DNA of 64,000 bases from Candidatus Chlorobium masyuteum (GCF_011601315.1 NZ_JAAORA010000007.1:19387-83386), one strand, 5' to 3'; positions 42,009 to 52,264 are shown, counted from the first letter of the stretch. The notes: generated from the letters alone by a model not told the origin. A program made the numbers and translations.

Positions 42009-42878
42009 ATGGCAGAATTAACGATAGGAAACAGAAAAGTAGGGGACGGCCATCCTGTATTTGTTATCGCTGAAATCGGCATCAATCATAACGGTTCGAT
42101 GGAGGTTGCAAAAAAGCTGATTGAGGGCGCAGCTCTTGCCGGATGTGACGCGGTGAAGTTCCAGAAGCGTACACCCGAGCTCTGTGTTCCGAAAGATCAG
42201 CGCGATATTGAGCGTGATACCCCCTGGGGTCGCATGAAGTATATCGACTATCGCTACAAGGTTGAGTTCGGTCGCGATGAGTACCTTGAAATTGACCGTT
42301 ACTGCCGAGAGAAGGGGATTTTATGGTTTGCTTCCTGCTGGGATGAGGATTCGGTTGATTTTATGGAGCAGTTCAATCCGCCCTGTTACAAGGGAGCTTC
42401 AGCTTCGCTGACCGACCTCGGGCTGCTGAAAAAAACCAAGGCCACCGGAAGGCCGCTTGCCATATCCACCGGTATGTCAACCATGGAAGAGGTAGAAAAG
42501 GCAATTACGGAGCTTGGACGTGACAATCTGATGATTGCCCACACCAATTCAACCTACCCGTGTCCGATTGAGGAGCTGAACCTCCGGATGATCACGACCT
42601 ATAAATCGCTCTTCCCTGAAGTGCCGATCGGCTACTCCGGTCATGAGGTCGGCCTCTCCACCACCTGGGCGGCGGTTGCCCTCGGTGCGGCTTTTGTAGA
42701 ACGCCATGTTACGCTTGACCGGGCGATGTGGGGTTCCGACCAGGCGGCTTCGGTTGAGATATCGGGTATGTCGCGACTGGTTTCAAACATCCGTGATATT
42801 GAAAAAGCCCTCGGTGACGGCGTCAAGCGTGTCTATGAGGGTGAAGCAGCGGCACGCAAAAAATTGCGCCGATCCTGA
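42009..42878 (+). CDS. N-acetylneuraminate synthase-like protein, lacking the SAF domain
   Basis: A 289-residue TIM-barrel sialic-acid synthase-type enzyme. FVIAEIGINHNGSMEVAKKL starts the barrel, AVKFQKRTPE, ISTGMSTMEEVEKAI and GYSGHEVGLSTTWAAVALGA follow; FVERHVTLDRAMWGSD is the late conserved loop. It condenses phosphoenolpyruvate with an N-acylated sugar or sugar phosphate. The usual C-terminal antifreeze/SAF domain (another ~60 residues) is missing: the chain ends AARKKLRRS, followed by a terminator. ATG 42009 is chosen over the frame's upstream limit (41856), which overlaps the phosphatase. Confidence 0.85.
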   Translation: MAELTIGNRKVGDGHPVFVIAEIGINHNGSMEVAKKLIEGAALAGCDAVKFQKRTPELCVPKDQRDIERDTPWGRMKYIDYRYKVEFGRDEYLEIDRYCREKGILWFASCWDEDSVDFMEQFNPPCYKGASASLTDLGLLKKTKATGRPLAISTGMSTMEEVEKAITELGRDNLMIAHTNSTYPCPIEELNLRMITTYKSLFPEVPIGYSGHEVGLSTTWAAVALGAAFVERHVTLDRAMWGSDQAASVEISGMSRLVSNIRDIEKALGDGVKRVYEGEAAARKKLRRS

Positions 42879-42900
42879 AATCGGGAAAGTAAAGCATGAA

Positions 42901-42934
42901 AAAAGCCGGAATAAACCAGTTCCGGCTTTTTTTA
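42901..42934 (+). terminator. Terminator of the neuB-like gene
   Basis: AAAAGCCGGAA and TTCCGGCTTTT form a stem around TAAACCAG, with a T7 run. Confidence 0.9.
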
Positions 42935-43154
42935 TTCATGCTGATTCAGCATCTACATCTGTTACCCGGCCATCACTATTAATTGTTCCGGGTGCTTGTT
43001 ATATTTCTTTTCCTCCCTTAAATTTACCCGTCGTTTATCCGGCCTGTTTTTTCAGCCGGGGATTGTGCAGTTCTGCTGCCGTGCGACACTGAAATATGAG
43101 AACATCTATCCGGGATTTCCGGAACACAAGTCAAAAAAACAACGTAAAGCAATC

Positions 43155-45047
43155 ATGAGCAAGAAGAGCAAAAACGATACCGCACCTGTACAGGAGTTTG
43201 AATACAAGGCTGAGATGAAGCAGCTTCTGGATCTTATTGTCCACTCACTCTATACCCACCCTGAAATTTTTCTCCGGGAGCTGATCTCCAATGGTTCCGA
43301 CGCCCTGAGCAAGGTGCGTTTCAATGCCCTGACCGATCAGGACATTCTTGACAAGGAGTCTGAGCTCGCCATCCGTCTTTCCATCGATTCCAAAGAGCTG
43401 ACCTTCGCCATTGAAGACAGCGGTGTCGGCATGACGGAGGAGGAGCTGATTGCCAATCTCGGTACGGTAGCCAAGTCGGGCACGCTCGGTTTTATGCAGT
43501 CGCTCAAAGAGCAGCAGAAAGAGCTTGACGGCAATCTTATCGGCCAGTTCGGTGTAGGGTTCTACTCGGTATTTATGGTAACCGAAGAGGTAACGGTTGA
43601 AACCCGCAGTGCAAGGCCTGATTCGCAAGCCTACCGGTGGCGTTCAAGCGGGCAGGGAACCTATACGATTGAAAAAATTGAGAGGGCTCAGCGGGGCACA
43701 AAAATCTCCTTCAAGCTGAAAGAGGATTACAAGGAGTTTGCCGAGGAGTACCGTGTTGAGCAGATTGTCAAAAAGTACTCCAACTTTGTTGATTTCCCGA
43801 TCTATCTGGCTGACAAGCAGCTGAACAGCATTACCGCCCTCTGGCAGCGTTCAAAAAATGAGCTGAAGGATGAAGAGGTCAACGAGTTCTACAAGTTCAT
43901 CGCCAATGACTACAAGGATCCGCTTGATTACCTGCCGATCTCGGTTGAAGGGATGGTCAGTTTCAAGGCGCTGCTCTTTCTGCCCTCCGAGGCACCTCCC
44001 GAGCTGCTCTACCGTCAGGGTGAGCTTGAGAATCGTGGCCCGCAGCTCTATGTGAAAAAGGTGCTTATCCAGAATGAGTGCCGCGATCTTCTTCCTGAGT
44101 ACCTTCGCTTTATTTCAGGCGTGGTTGATACCGAAGATCTTTCACTCAACGTTTCAAGGGAGGTTGTGCAGTCAAGCCCGGTGATGTCGAAAATCCGGCA
44201 GATTCTTACCAGCAAGATTCTTGGATGGTTTGAAACTCTGGCCCAGGAGCAGCCTGAAAAGTTCAGAACCTTCTACAAGGCGTTCGGCCCGATTATTAAA
44301 ATCGGTTTGAATACGGACTTTACCAATCGCGATAAACTTATTGAGCTGCTGCGATTCGAGAGTACAAAAACCGCTGATGATGCCTACGTGACCCTCAAGG
44401 AGTACACGGAAAGAATGGGCAGCGAACAGAAAGAGATCTACTACCTTTCCGGGGCGAGCCGCAGTCAACTGCTTGCCCACCCTAATCTTGAGTACTTCCA
44501 GGAGAAGGGGATAGAGGTGCTGCTGCTCACCGATCCGGTTGACGTTTTTGTTATTCCCTCAATTCATGAGTATGACAAAAAGCCCCTGAAATCGCTCGAA
44601 AAAGCCGATATTGACTTTTCAAAAGAGAAGAAGGATGACAAAGAACCGCTTGCCGAAAATCTGCTTGCGCCGGTGCTCCAGCTCTTCCGTGATACGCTTG
44701 GTGAGAGTGTCGAGGATGTAATCGAATCTCACCGTCTGGTCAGCTCTCCGGTTACGCTGGTTAGCGGAAAGGACGGGCTTGACAGCCAGATGGAGAAGAT
44801 GATGAAGATGATGCAGGGCGGGATAAACATGCCTGCCGGTAAGAGGATTCTTGAGGTCAATACTGCACATCCCATTATTCGCAATATTGCCGGTATGATT
44901 ATTGCAAACGCCGGGAATCCGCTGATCAAAACGGCAATTCGACAGCTTTATGAAGGAGCCTTGCTTGTTGAGGGAAGTCTTGACTCGACAACAGACTTTT
45001 TATCGAGAATGAATGAGCTTATAGAGGCGGCAACGCTCTCAAGGTAA
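43155..45047 (+). CDS. htpG: Hsp90 chaperone HtpG
   Basis: A 630-residue molecular chaperone. The N-terminal GHKL ATPase domain has [20 protein letters not shown] (Asn and Asp for ATP), [20 protein letters not shown] (~85), and [11 protein letters not shown] (~130). The middle domain has [10 protein letters not shown]8 with [13 protein letters not shown] near 340, and the C-terminal dimerisation domain ends [14 protein letters not shown]. The open frame extends upstream to 42996, but the HtpG family start is [20 protein letters not shown], so ATG 43155 is taken. Confidence 0.95.
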   Translation: MSKKSKNDTAPVQEFEYKAEMKQLLDLIVHSLYTHPEIFLRELISNGSDALSKVRFNALTDQDILDKESELAIRLSIDSKELTFAIEDSGVGMTEEELIANLGTVAKSGTLGFMQSLKEQQKELDGNLIGQFGVGFYSVFMVTEEVTVETRSARPDSQAYRWRSSGQGTYTIEKIERAQRGTKISFKLKEDYKEFAEEYRVEQIVKKYSNFVDFPIYLADKQLNSITALWQRSKNELKDEEVNEFYKFIANDYKDPLDYLPISVEGMVSFKALLFLPSEAPPELLYRQGELENRGPQLYVKKVLIQNECRDLLPEYLRFISGVVDTEDLSLNVSREVVQSSPVMSKIRQILTSKILGWFETLAQEQPEKFRTFYKAFGPIIKIGLNTDFTNRDKLIELLRFESTKTADDAYVTLKEYTERMGSEQKEIYYLSGASRSQLLAHPNLEYFQEKGIEVLLLTDPVDVFVIPSIHEYDKKPLKSLEKADIDFSKEKKDDKEPLAENLLAPVLQLFRDTLGESVEDVIESHRLVSSPVTLVSGKDGLDSQMEKMMKMMQGGINMPAGKRILEVNTAHPIIRNIAGMIIANAGNPLIKTAIRQLYEGALLVEGSLDSTTDFLSRMNELIEAATLSR

Positions 45048-45079
45048 GAGGAATTACAAACTTTTTAACAAGTTACTCT

Positions 45080-45955
45080 GTGAAAAAAGGAAGGGAGTTC
45101 GAGGCAAGGGCCGCTGCGGTTTTTCAGAAAAACGAGATAACCGAGCACTACATCTACAAGAATCTTTCCGACAAGGTGGGCGGGGTGAAGAACCGGCGCA
45201 TCCTTTGCCAGATTGCCGACGATGAGATGCGCCACTACAATGTATGGAAGAGCTATACCGGCAGAGAGATTGCTCCCGGACGCTTCAAGGTGTGGTTCTA
45301 CTCGTTTGTCAGCATGCTCTTCGGTTTCACCTTCGGCCTTAAACTGATGGAGAAGGGGGAGCACCGGGCGCATGACACCTACAGCCGGATTCCGGGTTCA
45401 TTCAAGGAGATCAACGGTATTGTCCGTGACGAGGAGGAGCATGAACAGGCGCTTATTGCTCTTCTTGATGAAGATCGCCTCAAATATACCGGTGCGATTG
45501 TTTTTGGTCTTAATGATGCCCTGGTTGAGCTGATGGGTGTGCTGGCCGGTTTGACTTTTGCCCTGCAGAATACCACACTTGTTGCGTTGACGGCAGCCAT
45601 TACCGGCTTTGCCGCAGCCCTCTCCATGGCTGCATCCGGGTATCTGGCAACCAAGTCGGATCCGGGCGGAAAAAATCCTTTTCTTGCCGCCTTCTATACC
45701 GGTATTGCCTATATCATTACGGTGCTTCTGCTGATTCTGCCCTATCTCTTCCTTGAGGACCTGTATATCTGCCTCGGGCTGGCATTTTTTGCGGCAATCT
45801 GCATCATCGGGTTTTTCAACTACTATATCTCCGTGGTGCGTGATGAGCCGTTCAAGAGCCGTTTCCTTGAGATGATCGGGTTGAGTTTCAGCGTGGCCGC
45901 ACTGAGTTTCCTTGCAGGGTATGCGATACGGTACGCATTCGGGGTTGTCATCTAA
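45080..45955 (+). CDS. Ferritin-like domain fused to a VIT1/CCC1-type membrane transporter
   Basis: A 291-residue protein starting at a GTG. Residues ~1-130 form a di-iron ferritin-like domain: Glu residues of [34 protein letters not shown] (ExxRH-type) and [17 protein letters not shown]. Residues ~135-291 hold about five helices of a VIT1/CCC1 domain ([34 protein letters not shown]). This is the layout of MbfA-type proteins, which export iron. Start codon and ribosome site are weak. A strong terminator follows. Confidence 0.85.
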   Translation: MKKGREFEARAAAVFQKNEITEHYIYKNLSDKVGGVKNRRILCQIADDEMRHYNVWKSYTGREIAPGRFKVWFYSFVSMLFGFTFGLKLMEKGEHRAHDTYSRIPGSFKEINGIVRDEEEHEQALIALLDEDRLKYTGAIVFGLNDALVELMGVLAGLTFALQNTTLVALTAAITGFAAALSMAASGYLATKSDPGGKNPFLAAFYTGIAYIITVLLLILPYLFLEDLYICLGLAFFAAICIIGFFNYYISVVRDEPFKSRFLEMIGLSFSVAALSFLAGYAIRYAFGVVI

Positions 45956-45989
45956 CGACCGGTCACTTCCCGCTCACTCTGTTTTCCAT

Positions 45990-46025
45990 GCCGCAGCACA
46001 ATGCTTTTTTGTGCTGCGGCTTTTT
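45990..46025 (+). terminator. Terminator of the ferritin-VIT gene
   Basis: GCCGCAGCACAA (45990-46001) and TTGTGCTGCGGC (46009-46020) pair perfectly over 12 bp, followed by TTTTT. Confidence 0.93.
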
Positions 46026-46059
46026 GCATTCAGCCAAATGCATCTGCCATGTGACATTT

Positions 46060-46138
46060 TGTCATCCCGAATCCCTCCTGAATAATAGATGAGGGATCTC
46101 CCGGGGGCGAGAGATCTCTCCCTGCGGTCGAGATGACA
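46060..46138. repeat. Short palindromic repeat
   Basis: TGTCATCCCGA at the left and TCGAGATGACA at the right are near inverted copies; the inside holds GAGGGATCTCCCGGGGGCGA then GAGATCTCTCCC, also palindromic. The 79-bp unit resembles dispersed repeats seen in many bacterial genomes. A degenerate half copy is near 15645. Confidence 0.6.
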
Positions 46139-46177
46139 TGAGTGATAAAGTACAGATTACACCCTCATATCATCTAT

Positions 46178-47746
46178 TCAGCTTCTCAGCAATCGCAACT
46201 GCTCGGCAATGGCTCCTGTATCGATCTCCTGAGAGGTATCTATCGATATGCTTACGGCCTCTTCCTCTGCACTGAGCGGCTCCATTGATGCAAGCTGTGC
46301 CTTGAGTACAGCACTGTCTGCTTCAGAGGCATCACTCCCTTCACGGAATCGTTTTTGCACCCGATCAAAGAGCAGCATTTCCGGAGCATGAACATGAAGA
46401 ATCCTGAACGGTGTGTTTCGAAGAGCTGCAAGTTCCATGAACACCTTGCGTCGTTCTCTCTTCAGGAAGGTGGCATCCACCACAACCGCAATACCTTCAC
46501 TGATGCAGAGTTCCGCAAGTTCAAAGAGGCGCGTGTAGGTTGCCCGGCTGATCTCATCGGTGTAGATTGACAGAGTACCCTCCTGTTTGCTTCTCTGAAG
46601 CGGCTTGAGGCCGGCAATCCTTTTTCGTTCAACATCCGAACGCAGATGGATTGCCGGGATTTCCGGAGCGAGAGCGGTGAGGAGATGGCTTTTTCCGCTG
46701 CCGGATACCCCGAATGTTATGCAGAGCAGGGGGCTCTTTTTCCGGGTATACGTTTCCGCAAGCTCAAGGTATGAACGGTGCTCTTCGAGGCTCTTTGCCG
46801 CAGCGGCAGGCTCGGTTGTCTGGCTGTAACGGATTGCCGTTACTTTTGCCCTCACCATTGCCCGGTACATGGCGTAAAAGCGCAGCAGCGGCAGGGCGCC
46901 GTAATCGCCGGTTTCTGCCAGATAGCCGTTCAGGAGGCGCCACGCAAGAGCAATAAGTCCGGCATGCTCAAGATCCATAAAGAGAAAGGCGAGATCACTG
47001 ATGACATCAATGATACTGAGCATGTCGCTGAACTCGATGCAGTCAAAAATAAGGATCTGCTCACGCCAGAGCACCATGTTTCCGGTATGCATGTCGCCAT
47101 GGCACTGGCGGATTGAACCGTTACGCTTTCGATTCAGAAAGAGTTGATGGCGCGCTTGATGCTCCTGAAGGCTCCATGCCTTGAGGGCGTCAATCCGCTC
47201 TTTTTCCCCGGTTATATCGAGCACCGGCTCCATATGCAGAAAATTGTTGAGCACCGGTTTGATCACATTCTCCGGCAGTCCGAATCCGCTTTCGGGCGGA
47301 GCGGGAGCGAGAGCCTCGTGGAAACGGGCAATCAGGAGCGAGAGTGTGTCAATATGCTCACCGCGAAGTTTTCCGGCAGCCATCATCCGGTCGAGCTCCA
47401 TGGTACGGTCAAAGCGTACCATTTTGACAGCGTAGTCGATAATATCGCCTTCACTTTTTCCATCTTCATCAAGCAGCAGCTGCTCTCCATGGCGGATAAT
47501 CGGCACTACAGAAAGGTAAATTTCAGGACAGAGCCTCCGGTTGAGCCGCAGCTCCTCACGGCAGCAGTGAAGGCGTTTTTCGAGGGTGGAGAAATCAAGA
47601 AATCCGAGATCGAGCGGCTTTTTTACCTTGTAGGCGAAGTCGCGGGTGATGAAAATCCAGGAGATATGGGTTTCAACAACCTCGATGGTACCGGTATCAT
47701 GGCGGTATGCTGCGGGGTGTGAAAGTGCTTCTCTCAGCGGTTCCAT
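46178..47746 (-). CDS. Aminoglycoside phosphotransferase-like kinase fused to P-loop kinase
   Basis: A 522-residue two-domain protein. Residues ~1-330 are an APH-like domain (IFITRDFAYKVKKPLDLGFL; CHGDMHTGNMVLWREQILIF with the catalytic Asp, and FDCIEFSDMLSIID). Residues ~345-522 are a P-loop domain with Walker A FGVSGSGKSHLLTAL, resembling a gluconate or Zeta-toxin-like kinase. The pairing is known (COG2187 plus COG0645) but substrates are not. Position on the minus strand, with no close partner, gives no hint. Confidence 0.83.
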   Translation of the reverse strand: MEPLREALSHPAAYRHDTGTIEVVETHISWIFITRDFAYKVKKPLDLGFLDFSTLEKRLHCCREELRLNRRLCPEIYLSVVPIIRHGEQLLLDEDGKSEGDIIDYAVKMVRFDRTMELDRMMAAGKLRGEHIDTLSLLIARFHEALAPAPPESGFGLPENVIKPVLNNFLHMEPVLDITGEKERIDALKAWSLQEHQARHQLFLNRKRNGSIRQCHGDMHTGNMVLWREQILIFDCIEFSDMLSIIDVISDLAFLFMDLEHAGLIALAWRLLNGYLAETGDYGALPLLRFYAMYRAMVRAKVTAIRYSQTTEPAAAAKSLEEHRSYLELAETYTRKKSPLLCITFGVSGSGKSHLLTALAPEIPAIHLRSDVERKRIAGLKPLQRSKQEGTLSIYTDEISRATYTRLFELAELCISEGIAVVVDATFLKRERRKVFMELAALRNTPFRILHVHAPEMLLFDRVQKRFREGSDASEADSAVLKAQLASMEPLSAEEEAVSISIDTSQEIDTGAIAEQLRLLRS

Positions 47747-47980
47747 AAGGGGTGGATTTTAATATTTGCCTCGAAAGTCGTAAAGAGTCGCTCCATGCAA
47801 TATAGCCCCGTTGACAGAAAAGGTGAGCAGGCTGATTGACCTGAATAATCAATGACCGGAAGCTGCCCGGTATACATCTCTTGTGGCTGAAGATGCTCAT
47901 GGATTAAGAAAAAAAATGTACATTAAAATTTTGCGGAAAGGATATTTGGCATCTTATCATCGCGGGTTAACCTTACGTTT

Positions 47981-48445
47981 ATGATCCATCTCTCCAAGAT
48001 ACTCTGCCCGGCCGATTATTCTGCCACTTCTGACAATGCTGTTCGCTACGCAATTGAATTTGCCCGGCAGGTTGGTGCTCATGTCAGGATTCTGCATATC
48101 GTCACTCCGCAGGCTCCCTGCGTGAAGGTGCCGGAAGGTGATGCGCCGGAGTGCCTTATACCGGAAGAGGATGATGCTATCCCTGAAAATATTTCAACGC
48201 TACTGATGGCGGAGATAAAAAAGGGATTGAGTGCCGATATACGCATTCTCAGGGGAGAGGCATCCAAAGTGATCAGTGAACAGGCCCGCCTCTGGGGTGC
48301 TGATCTCATTATTATGGGCTCCCATGGCCGAAGCGGTCTGCAACGGCTGATGATGGGCAGTGTTGCTGAAGATGTTTTCCGTTCCTCTGATATTCCTGTT
48401 CTCCTGGTTAAAAAGAGTGCTGCAGACAAAGTTGTTGTCGAGTGA
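47981..48445 (+). CDS. Universal stress protein (UspA family)
   Basis: A 154-residue Rossmann-like protein. The ATP-binding motif G-x2-G-x9-G-S is present as GSHGRSGLQRLMMGSVAEDV (~120-139), and the N-terminus KILCPADYSATSDNAVRYA shows the usual Asp. ATP-type Usp proteins dimerise and respond to stress or starvation; a precise task cannot be given. It is upstream of a class I fumarase gene by 135 bases. Confidence 0.88.
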   Translation: MIHLSKILCPADYSATSDNAVRYAIEFARQVGAHVRILHIVTPQAPCVKVPEGDAPECLIPEEDDAIPENISTLLMAEIKKGLSADIRILRGEASKVISEQARLWGADLIIMGSHGRSGLQRLMMGSVAEDVFRSSDIPVLLVKKSAADKVVVE

Positions 48446-48580
48446 TGTACATCTGAATATCGCATCTCTCTTCTTCATCCCTGACCTGTTACGGTCGCAA
48501 TAGTTGTATTCCCGACGAGTCGGGGGCTGAGGTATATGTTTCACTATAAATTCTTGTAAATAATAGCTTTATAATAGTCT

Positions 48581-50113
48581 ATGAAAAACTTCAGGGAGTC
48601 CATACTTACCCTTGTTACTGAAACTTCGGCAAATCTGCCGAGTGACGTGCGTTGTGCAATTTCAAGAGCAATTGATCAGGAAGACCCAAGCTCCCAGGCC
48701 GGTCTTGCCATGTCTACCATATCGGTTAACATCGATATGGCTGTTGACAATATTTCGCCGATATGCCAGGATACCGGTATGCCGACCTTTTTTATTCATA
48801 CTCCTCGCGGTGTTGATCAGCTTCAGATGAAAAAGGAGATAGAGGAGGCCATCGCTGAAGCGTCCAGATCCGGCAAGCTTCGCCCGAATGCGGTGGATGC
48901 CTTTACGGGAAAAAACTCCGGCAATAATCTCGGTGACCATTTTCCGGTGATCCATTTTGAACCATGGGAGAAGAGTGAGATAGAGGTAAAGCTGATTCTC
49001 AAGGGTGGTGGGTGTGAGAACAAAAATATTCAGTATTCGCTGCCGATGGAGATCCCCGGACTGGGGAGTGCGTCACGTGATCTGGAGGGTGTACGCAAAT
49101 GTCTGCTGCATGCGGTTTATCAGGCGCAGGGGCAGGGGTGCAGCCCTGGGTTTATTGGCGTAGGCATTGGAGGTGACCGTACCAGCGGCTTTGAGCTTGC
49201 CAAGAAGCAGCTCTTTCGCCGCATTGACGATCGTAACCCAGACAGTGAGCTCGACCTGCTTGAGCAGGATATTCTCCGGAAAGCCAATACGATGGAGATC
49301 GGCCCCATGGGGTTCGGCGGCAAGACCACGCTGCTTGGCTGTAAAATCGGCAAGTCACACCGGGTTCCTGCAAGTTTTTATGTTTCGGTGGCCTATAACT
49401 GCTGGGCATACCGCCGCCTTGGTGTACTGCTTGACCCTGAAAACGGCTCTATTGTCCACTGGCAGTATCGTGACAGCGATGAGATCAAACGGATGGCAAG
49501 GGGTGAAGGTATTCCTCTCACCGGTAAGGAGGTTGTTCTCCAAGCTCCGGTATCCGAAGAGCAGATCCGCAGCCTCAAGGTCGGCGATATGGTGCTCATC
49601 AACGGTGAAATGCATACAGGCCGCGATGCTTTCCATCACTATATCATGCATCACGACCTTCCCGAACATCTTGACACCAATGGGGGAGTGCTCTTTCACT
49701 GCGGTCCGGTTGTGCTGAAAAATGCAGACGGCAGCTACCGTGTTACGGCTGCGGGGCCGACCACCTCAAGCCGTGAGGAGCCATATCAGGCGGATGTGAT
49801 CAAGAAGCTCGGTTTGAGGGCGATCATCGGTAAAGGGGGTATGGGTCCGAAAACCCTCAAGGGGTTGCAGGATCATGGCGCAGTCTATCTGAACGCGATC
49901 GGTGGCGCGGCCCAGTACTATGCCCGATGTATTGAAAAAGTTACCGGTGTTGATTTTCTTGAGGAGATGGGCGTGCCTGAAGCGATGTGGCACTTGCAGG
50001 TAAATGCCTTTCCGGCTATTGTGACCATGGATTCGCACGGTAACAGCCTGCACAGCAAGATTGATGAGGAGTCGCTGCGTCGCCTCGGCAAATTTGCCAC
50101 AGAGAGTCACTGA
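48581..50113 (+). CDS. Fumarate hydratase, class I (Fe-S)
   Basis: A 510-residue [4Fe-4S] hydro-lyase in which the alpha- and beta-like parts are fused. The first Cys ligand is in ISPICQDTGMPTFF (~62); KGGGCENKNIQYSLPM (~145) and GCSPGFIGVGIGGDRTSG (~187) with two more Cys residues complete the cluster. The beta part begins near 320 (GKEVVLQAPVSEEQIRSLKV) and has GPTTSSREEP and the lyase core GKGGMGPKTLKGLQDHGAVY. Together with fumC (39.4 kb) it gives the organism two unrelated fumarases. It is oxygen-sensitive by type, which suits an anaerobe. Confidence 0.9.
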   Translation: MKNFRESILTLVTETSANLPSDVRCAISRAIDQEDPSSQAGLAMSTISVNIDMAVDNISPICQDTGMPTFFIHTPRGVDQLQMKKEIEEAIAEASRSGKLRPNAVDAFTGKNSGNNLGDHFPVIHFEPWEKSEIEVKLILKGGGCENKNIQYSLPMEIPGLGSASRDLEGVRKCLLHAVYQAQGQGCSPGFIGVGIGGDRTSGFELAKKQLFRRIDDRNPDSELDLLEQDILRKANTMEIGPMGFGGKTTLLGCKIGKSHRVPASFYVSVAYNCWAYRRLGVLLDPENGSIVHWQYRDSDEIKRMARGEGIPLTGKEVVLQAPVSEEQIRSLKVGDMVLINGEMHTGRDAFHHYIMHHDLPEHLDTNGGVLFHCGPVVLKNADGSYRVTAAGPTTSSREEPYQADVIKKLGLRAIIGKGGMGPKTLKGLQDHGAVYLNAIGGAAQYYARCIEKVTGVDFLEEMGVPEAMWHLQVNAFPAIVTMDSHGNSLHSKIDEESLRRLGKFATESH

Positions 50114-50244
50114 GCTCTCCGGCAATTGCGGCATGGCTGTTTAAGAAACGTTTTAACCGTGGAGTTTCTCTCCTGCCTGTCCGGAGGTGAGGATTACCAG
50201 GGCATTACCAATAATTGAAGAATTTAACTGAGAGGACGGAGTAT

Positions 50245-52182
50245 ATGAAAAAAATAAGGTTTATGGACGTCTCCTTTCGTGACGGGTTTCAGTCATGTTT
50301 TGGTGCAAGGGTCAAGACCGAGGATTTTCTGCCTGCACTGGAAGCCGCCGTTCATGCCGGAACCGATAACTTTGAAATAGGTGGCGGTGCCCGTTTTCAG
50401 AGCCTTTACTTCTACTGTGAAGAGGATGCCTTTACCATGATGGATGCCGCCCGGGAGATTGTCGGGCCGGATATCAATCTTCAGACCCTTTCACGCGGAG
50501 CCAATGTTGTCGGTCTGGTCTCACAGTCACGCGATATTATCGACCTGCATGCCAAACTTTTCAAGAAGCACGGCATAACCACCATCCGCAATTTCGATGC
50601 GCTGATGGATATCCGCAACCTCGCCTACTCCGGCCAGTGTATCCATGATGCCGGGCTGAAGCATCAGGTTGTTGTGGCCATGATGGGACTTCCTCCTGGT
50701 CTGAACGAGACCTATTGTCACACCCCCCAGTTCTATCTCGACAAGCTGAAGGAGATTCTTGATGCCGATATTCCCTACGACAGTGTTGCCTTCAAGGATG
50801 CTTCCGGTACCACAACGCCTGCTGTTGTTCACGAGACCATCAAGGGGGCTCGCAAGTTGCTGCCAGAAGGGACCATCATCCAGTTTCATACCCACGATAC
50901 GGCAGGAATGGGCGTGGCCTGCAACTTTGCCGCCATCACCGGCGGAGCCGACATTATAGACCTCTCCATGGCTCCGGTGAGCGGAGGAACAGCGGAGGTT
51001 GATATTCTCACCATGTGGCAGCGGCTTCGCGGTACCGAATATACCCTTGACATCGATCATGAAAAATATCTTGAGGTCGAGGCGCTCTTTATCGATCAGA
51101 TGTACAAATACTATATGCCGCCCGAAGCAACGGCGGTCAATCCCGTGATCTCCTTTTCACCCATGCCCGGCGGTGCCCTTACGGCAAACACCCAGATGAT
51201 GCGCGACAACAACACGCTTCACCTGCTTCCGGATGTGATCAAGAACATGCGCGAAGTGGTTGTCAAAGGCGGTTTCGGCGCATCGGTAACTCCGGTTTCA
51301 CAGTTCTATGTTCAGCAGGCATTTGCCAATACCATTCAGGGTGACTGGAAAAAGATCACCGACGGATATGGCAAGATGGTGCTCGGCTACTTTGGCCGCA
51401 CCCCGTCTGCCCCTGATCCCGAAGTGGTCAGGCTTGCCTCCGAACAGCTCGGTCTTGAGCCGACAACGGAGGATGTGCACGACATCAACGACCGCAACCC
51501 GGAGCTTGGCATCGAGTATAACCGTTCGCTGCTTCAGAAAGCCCATATTCCGCAAACTGACGAGAACATTTTTATCGCCGCGACCTGCGGAGCCAAGGGT
51601 ATTGCCTTCCTTCAGGGTGATTGCTCAACCGGTATTCGCTACAAGGCTGATATTGCAGTTGAAATCAAGGCAAAAACCAAAGCTGAGGTGGTTGCCGCAT
51701 ACCACGAAGCGCACAAGCACGATATCCATCAGAAGGAGGTTACCCACCGCCTTGAGGAGCTCTTCTCAAAACCCGCCCCGACAGAGACGGTTCCGGCAGC
51801 ATCCGCTGTGCCAAAGGTGATCTCCATGGCCGGTAACTTTACCGTCTATGTTGATGGATCACCGTTTAATGTGACCTTTGCCGAAGGTTCATCCATCAAC
51901 CCCCAGGGAGCATCAACGCAACCCGCTGTTTCTGCACCGGCACCAGCCGCCGCTCCGGCAGTAGCCGCTGGCACTCCGGTACTTGCAGTCATGCCCGGCA
52001 ACGTCTTCTCGATTTCCGTCAAGGTTGGCGATGATGTGAAGGAGGGCGAAGAGGTGGCCGTCCTTGAAGCCATGAAAATGGAAAATCCGGTCAAGGCCCC
52101 CTGTGCAGGGAAAATTCTCTCCATTACGGTCGCCAAGGGTGATACCATTGGCATGGGGGAGATCATGATGACCATCGGATAG
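50245..52182 (+). CDS. Biotin-dependent carboxyltransferase, pyruvate carboxylase subunit B / oxaloacetate decarboxylase alpha-like
   Basis: A 645-residue protein with an N-terminal HMGL-like carboxyltransferase barrel (RDGFQS at ~15 where most relatives have RDAHQS; catalytic Lys in VAFKDASGTTTP near 193; metal-binding FHTHDTAGMG near 220), a PYC_OADA domain, an Ala/Pro-rich linker (~560-582), and a biotinyl domain with the biotinylated Lys in EAMKMENPVK. It could carboxylate pyruvate or transfer carbon in the reductive TCA context; a partner biotin carboxylase is not in the window. ATG 50245 has GGACGGAG upstream; the frame's limit at 50215 is not preferred. Confidence 0.85.
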   Translation: MKKIRFMDVSFRDGFQSCFGARVKTEDFLPALEAAVHAGTDNFEIGGGARFQSLYFYCEEDAFTMMDAAREIVGPDINLQTLSRGANVVGLVSQSRDIIDLHAKLFKKHGITTIRNFDALMDIRNLAYSGQCIHDAGLKHQVVVAMMGLPPGLNETYCHTPQFYLDKLKEILDADIPYDSVAFKDASGTTTPAVVHETIKGARKLLPEGTIIQFHTHDTAGMGVACNFAAITGGADIIDLSMAPVSGGTAEVDILTMWQRLRGTEYTLDIDHEKYLEVEALFIDQMYKYYMPPEATAVNPVISFSPMPGGALTANTQMMRDNNTLHLLPDVIKNMREVVVKGGFGASVTPVSQFYVQQAFANTIQGDWKKITDGYGKMVLGYFGRTPSAPDPEVVRLASEQLGLEPTTEDVHDINDRNPELGIEYNRSLLQKAHIPQTDENIFIAATCGAKGIAFLQGDCSTGIRYKADIAVEIKAKTKAEVVAAYHEAHKHDIHQKEVTHRLEELFSKPAPTETVPAASAVPKVISMAGNFTVYVDGSPFNVTFAEGSSINPQGASTQPAVSAPAPAAAPAVAAGTPVLAVMPGNVFSISVKVGDDVKEGEEVAVLEAMKMENPVKAPCAGKILSITVAKGDTIGMGEIMMTIG

Positions 52183-52206
52183 CCTCAATATAAATCTACT
52201 GCGCAG

Positions 52207-52241
52207 ACGACAAAACCCCCAGAGATCGGGGGTTTTGTCGT
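52207..52241. terminator. Terminator between the carboxyltransferase and LRR genes
   Basis: ACGACAAAACCCCC (52207-52220) and GGGGGTTTTGTCGT (52228-52241) pair perfectly over 14 bp around a 7-base loop. It stands between two convergent genes and may serve both. Confidence 0.93.
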
Positions 52242-52264
52242 TACAAGGGGAGAGGGGTCATGCG

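Noticed and set aside
42971..42994. Fifth copy of the MITE-like repeat (CACTATTAATTGTTCCGGG)
   Set aside because: Only about 17 bases match and neither the interior nor the other end is present.
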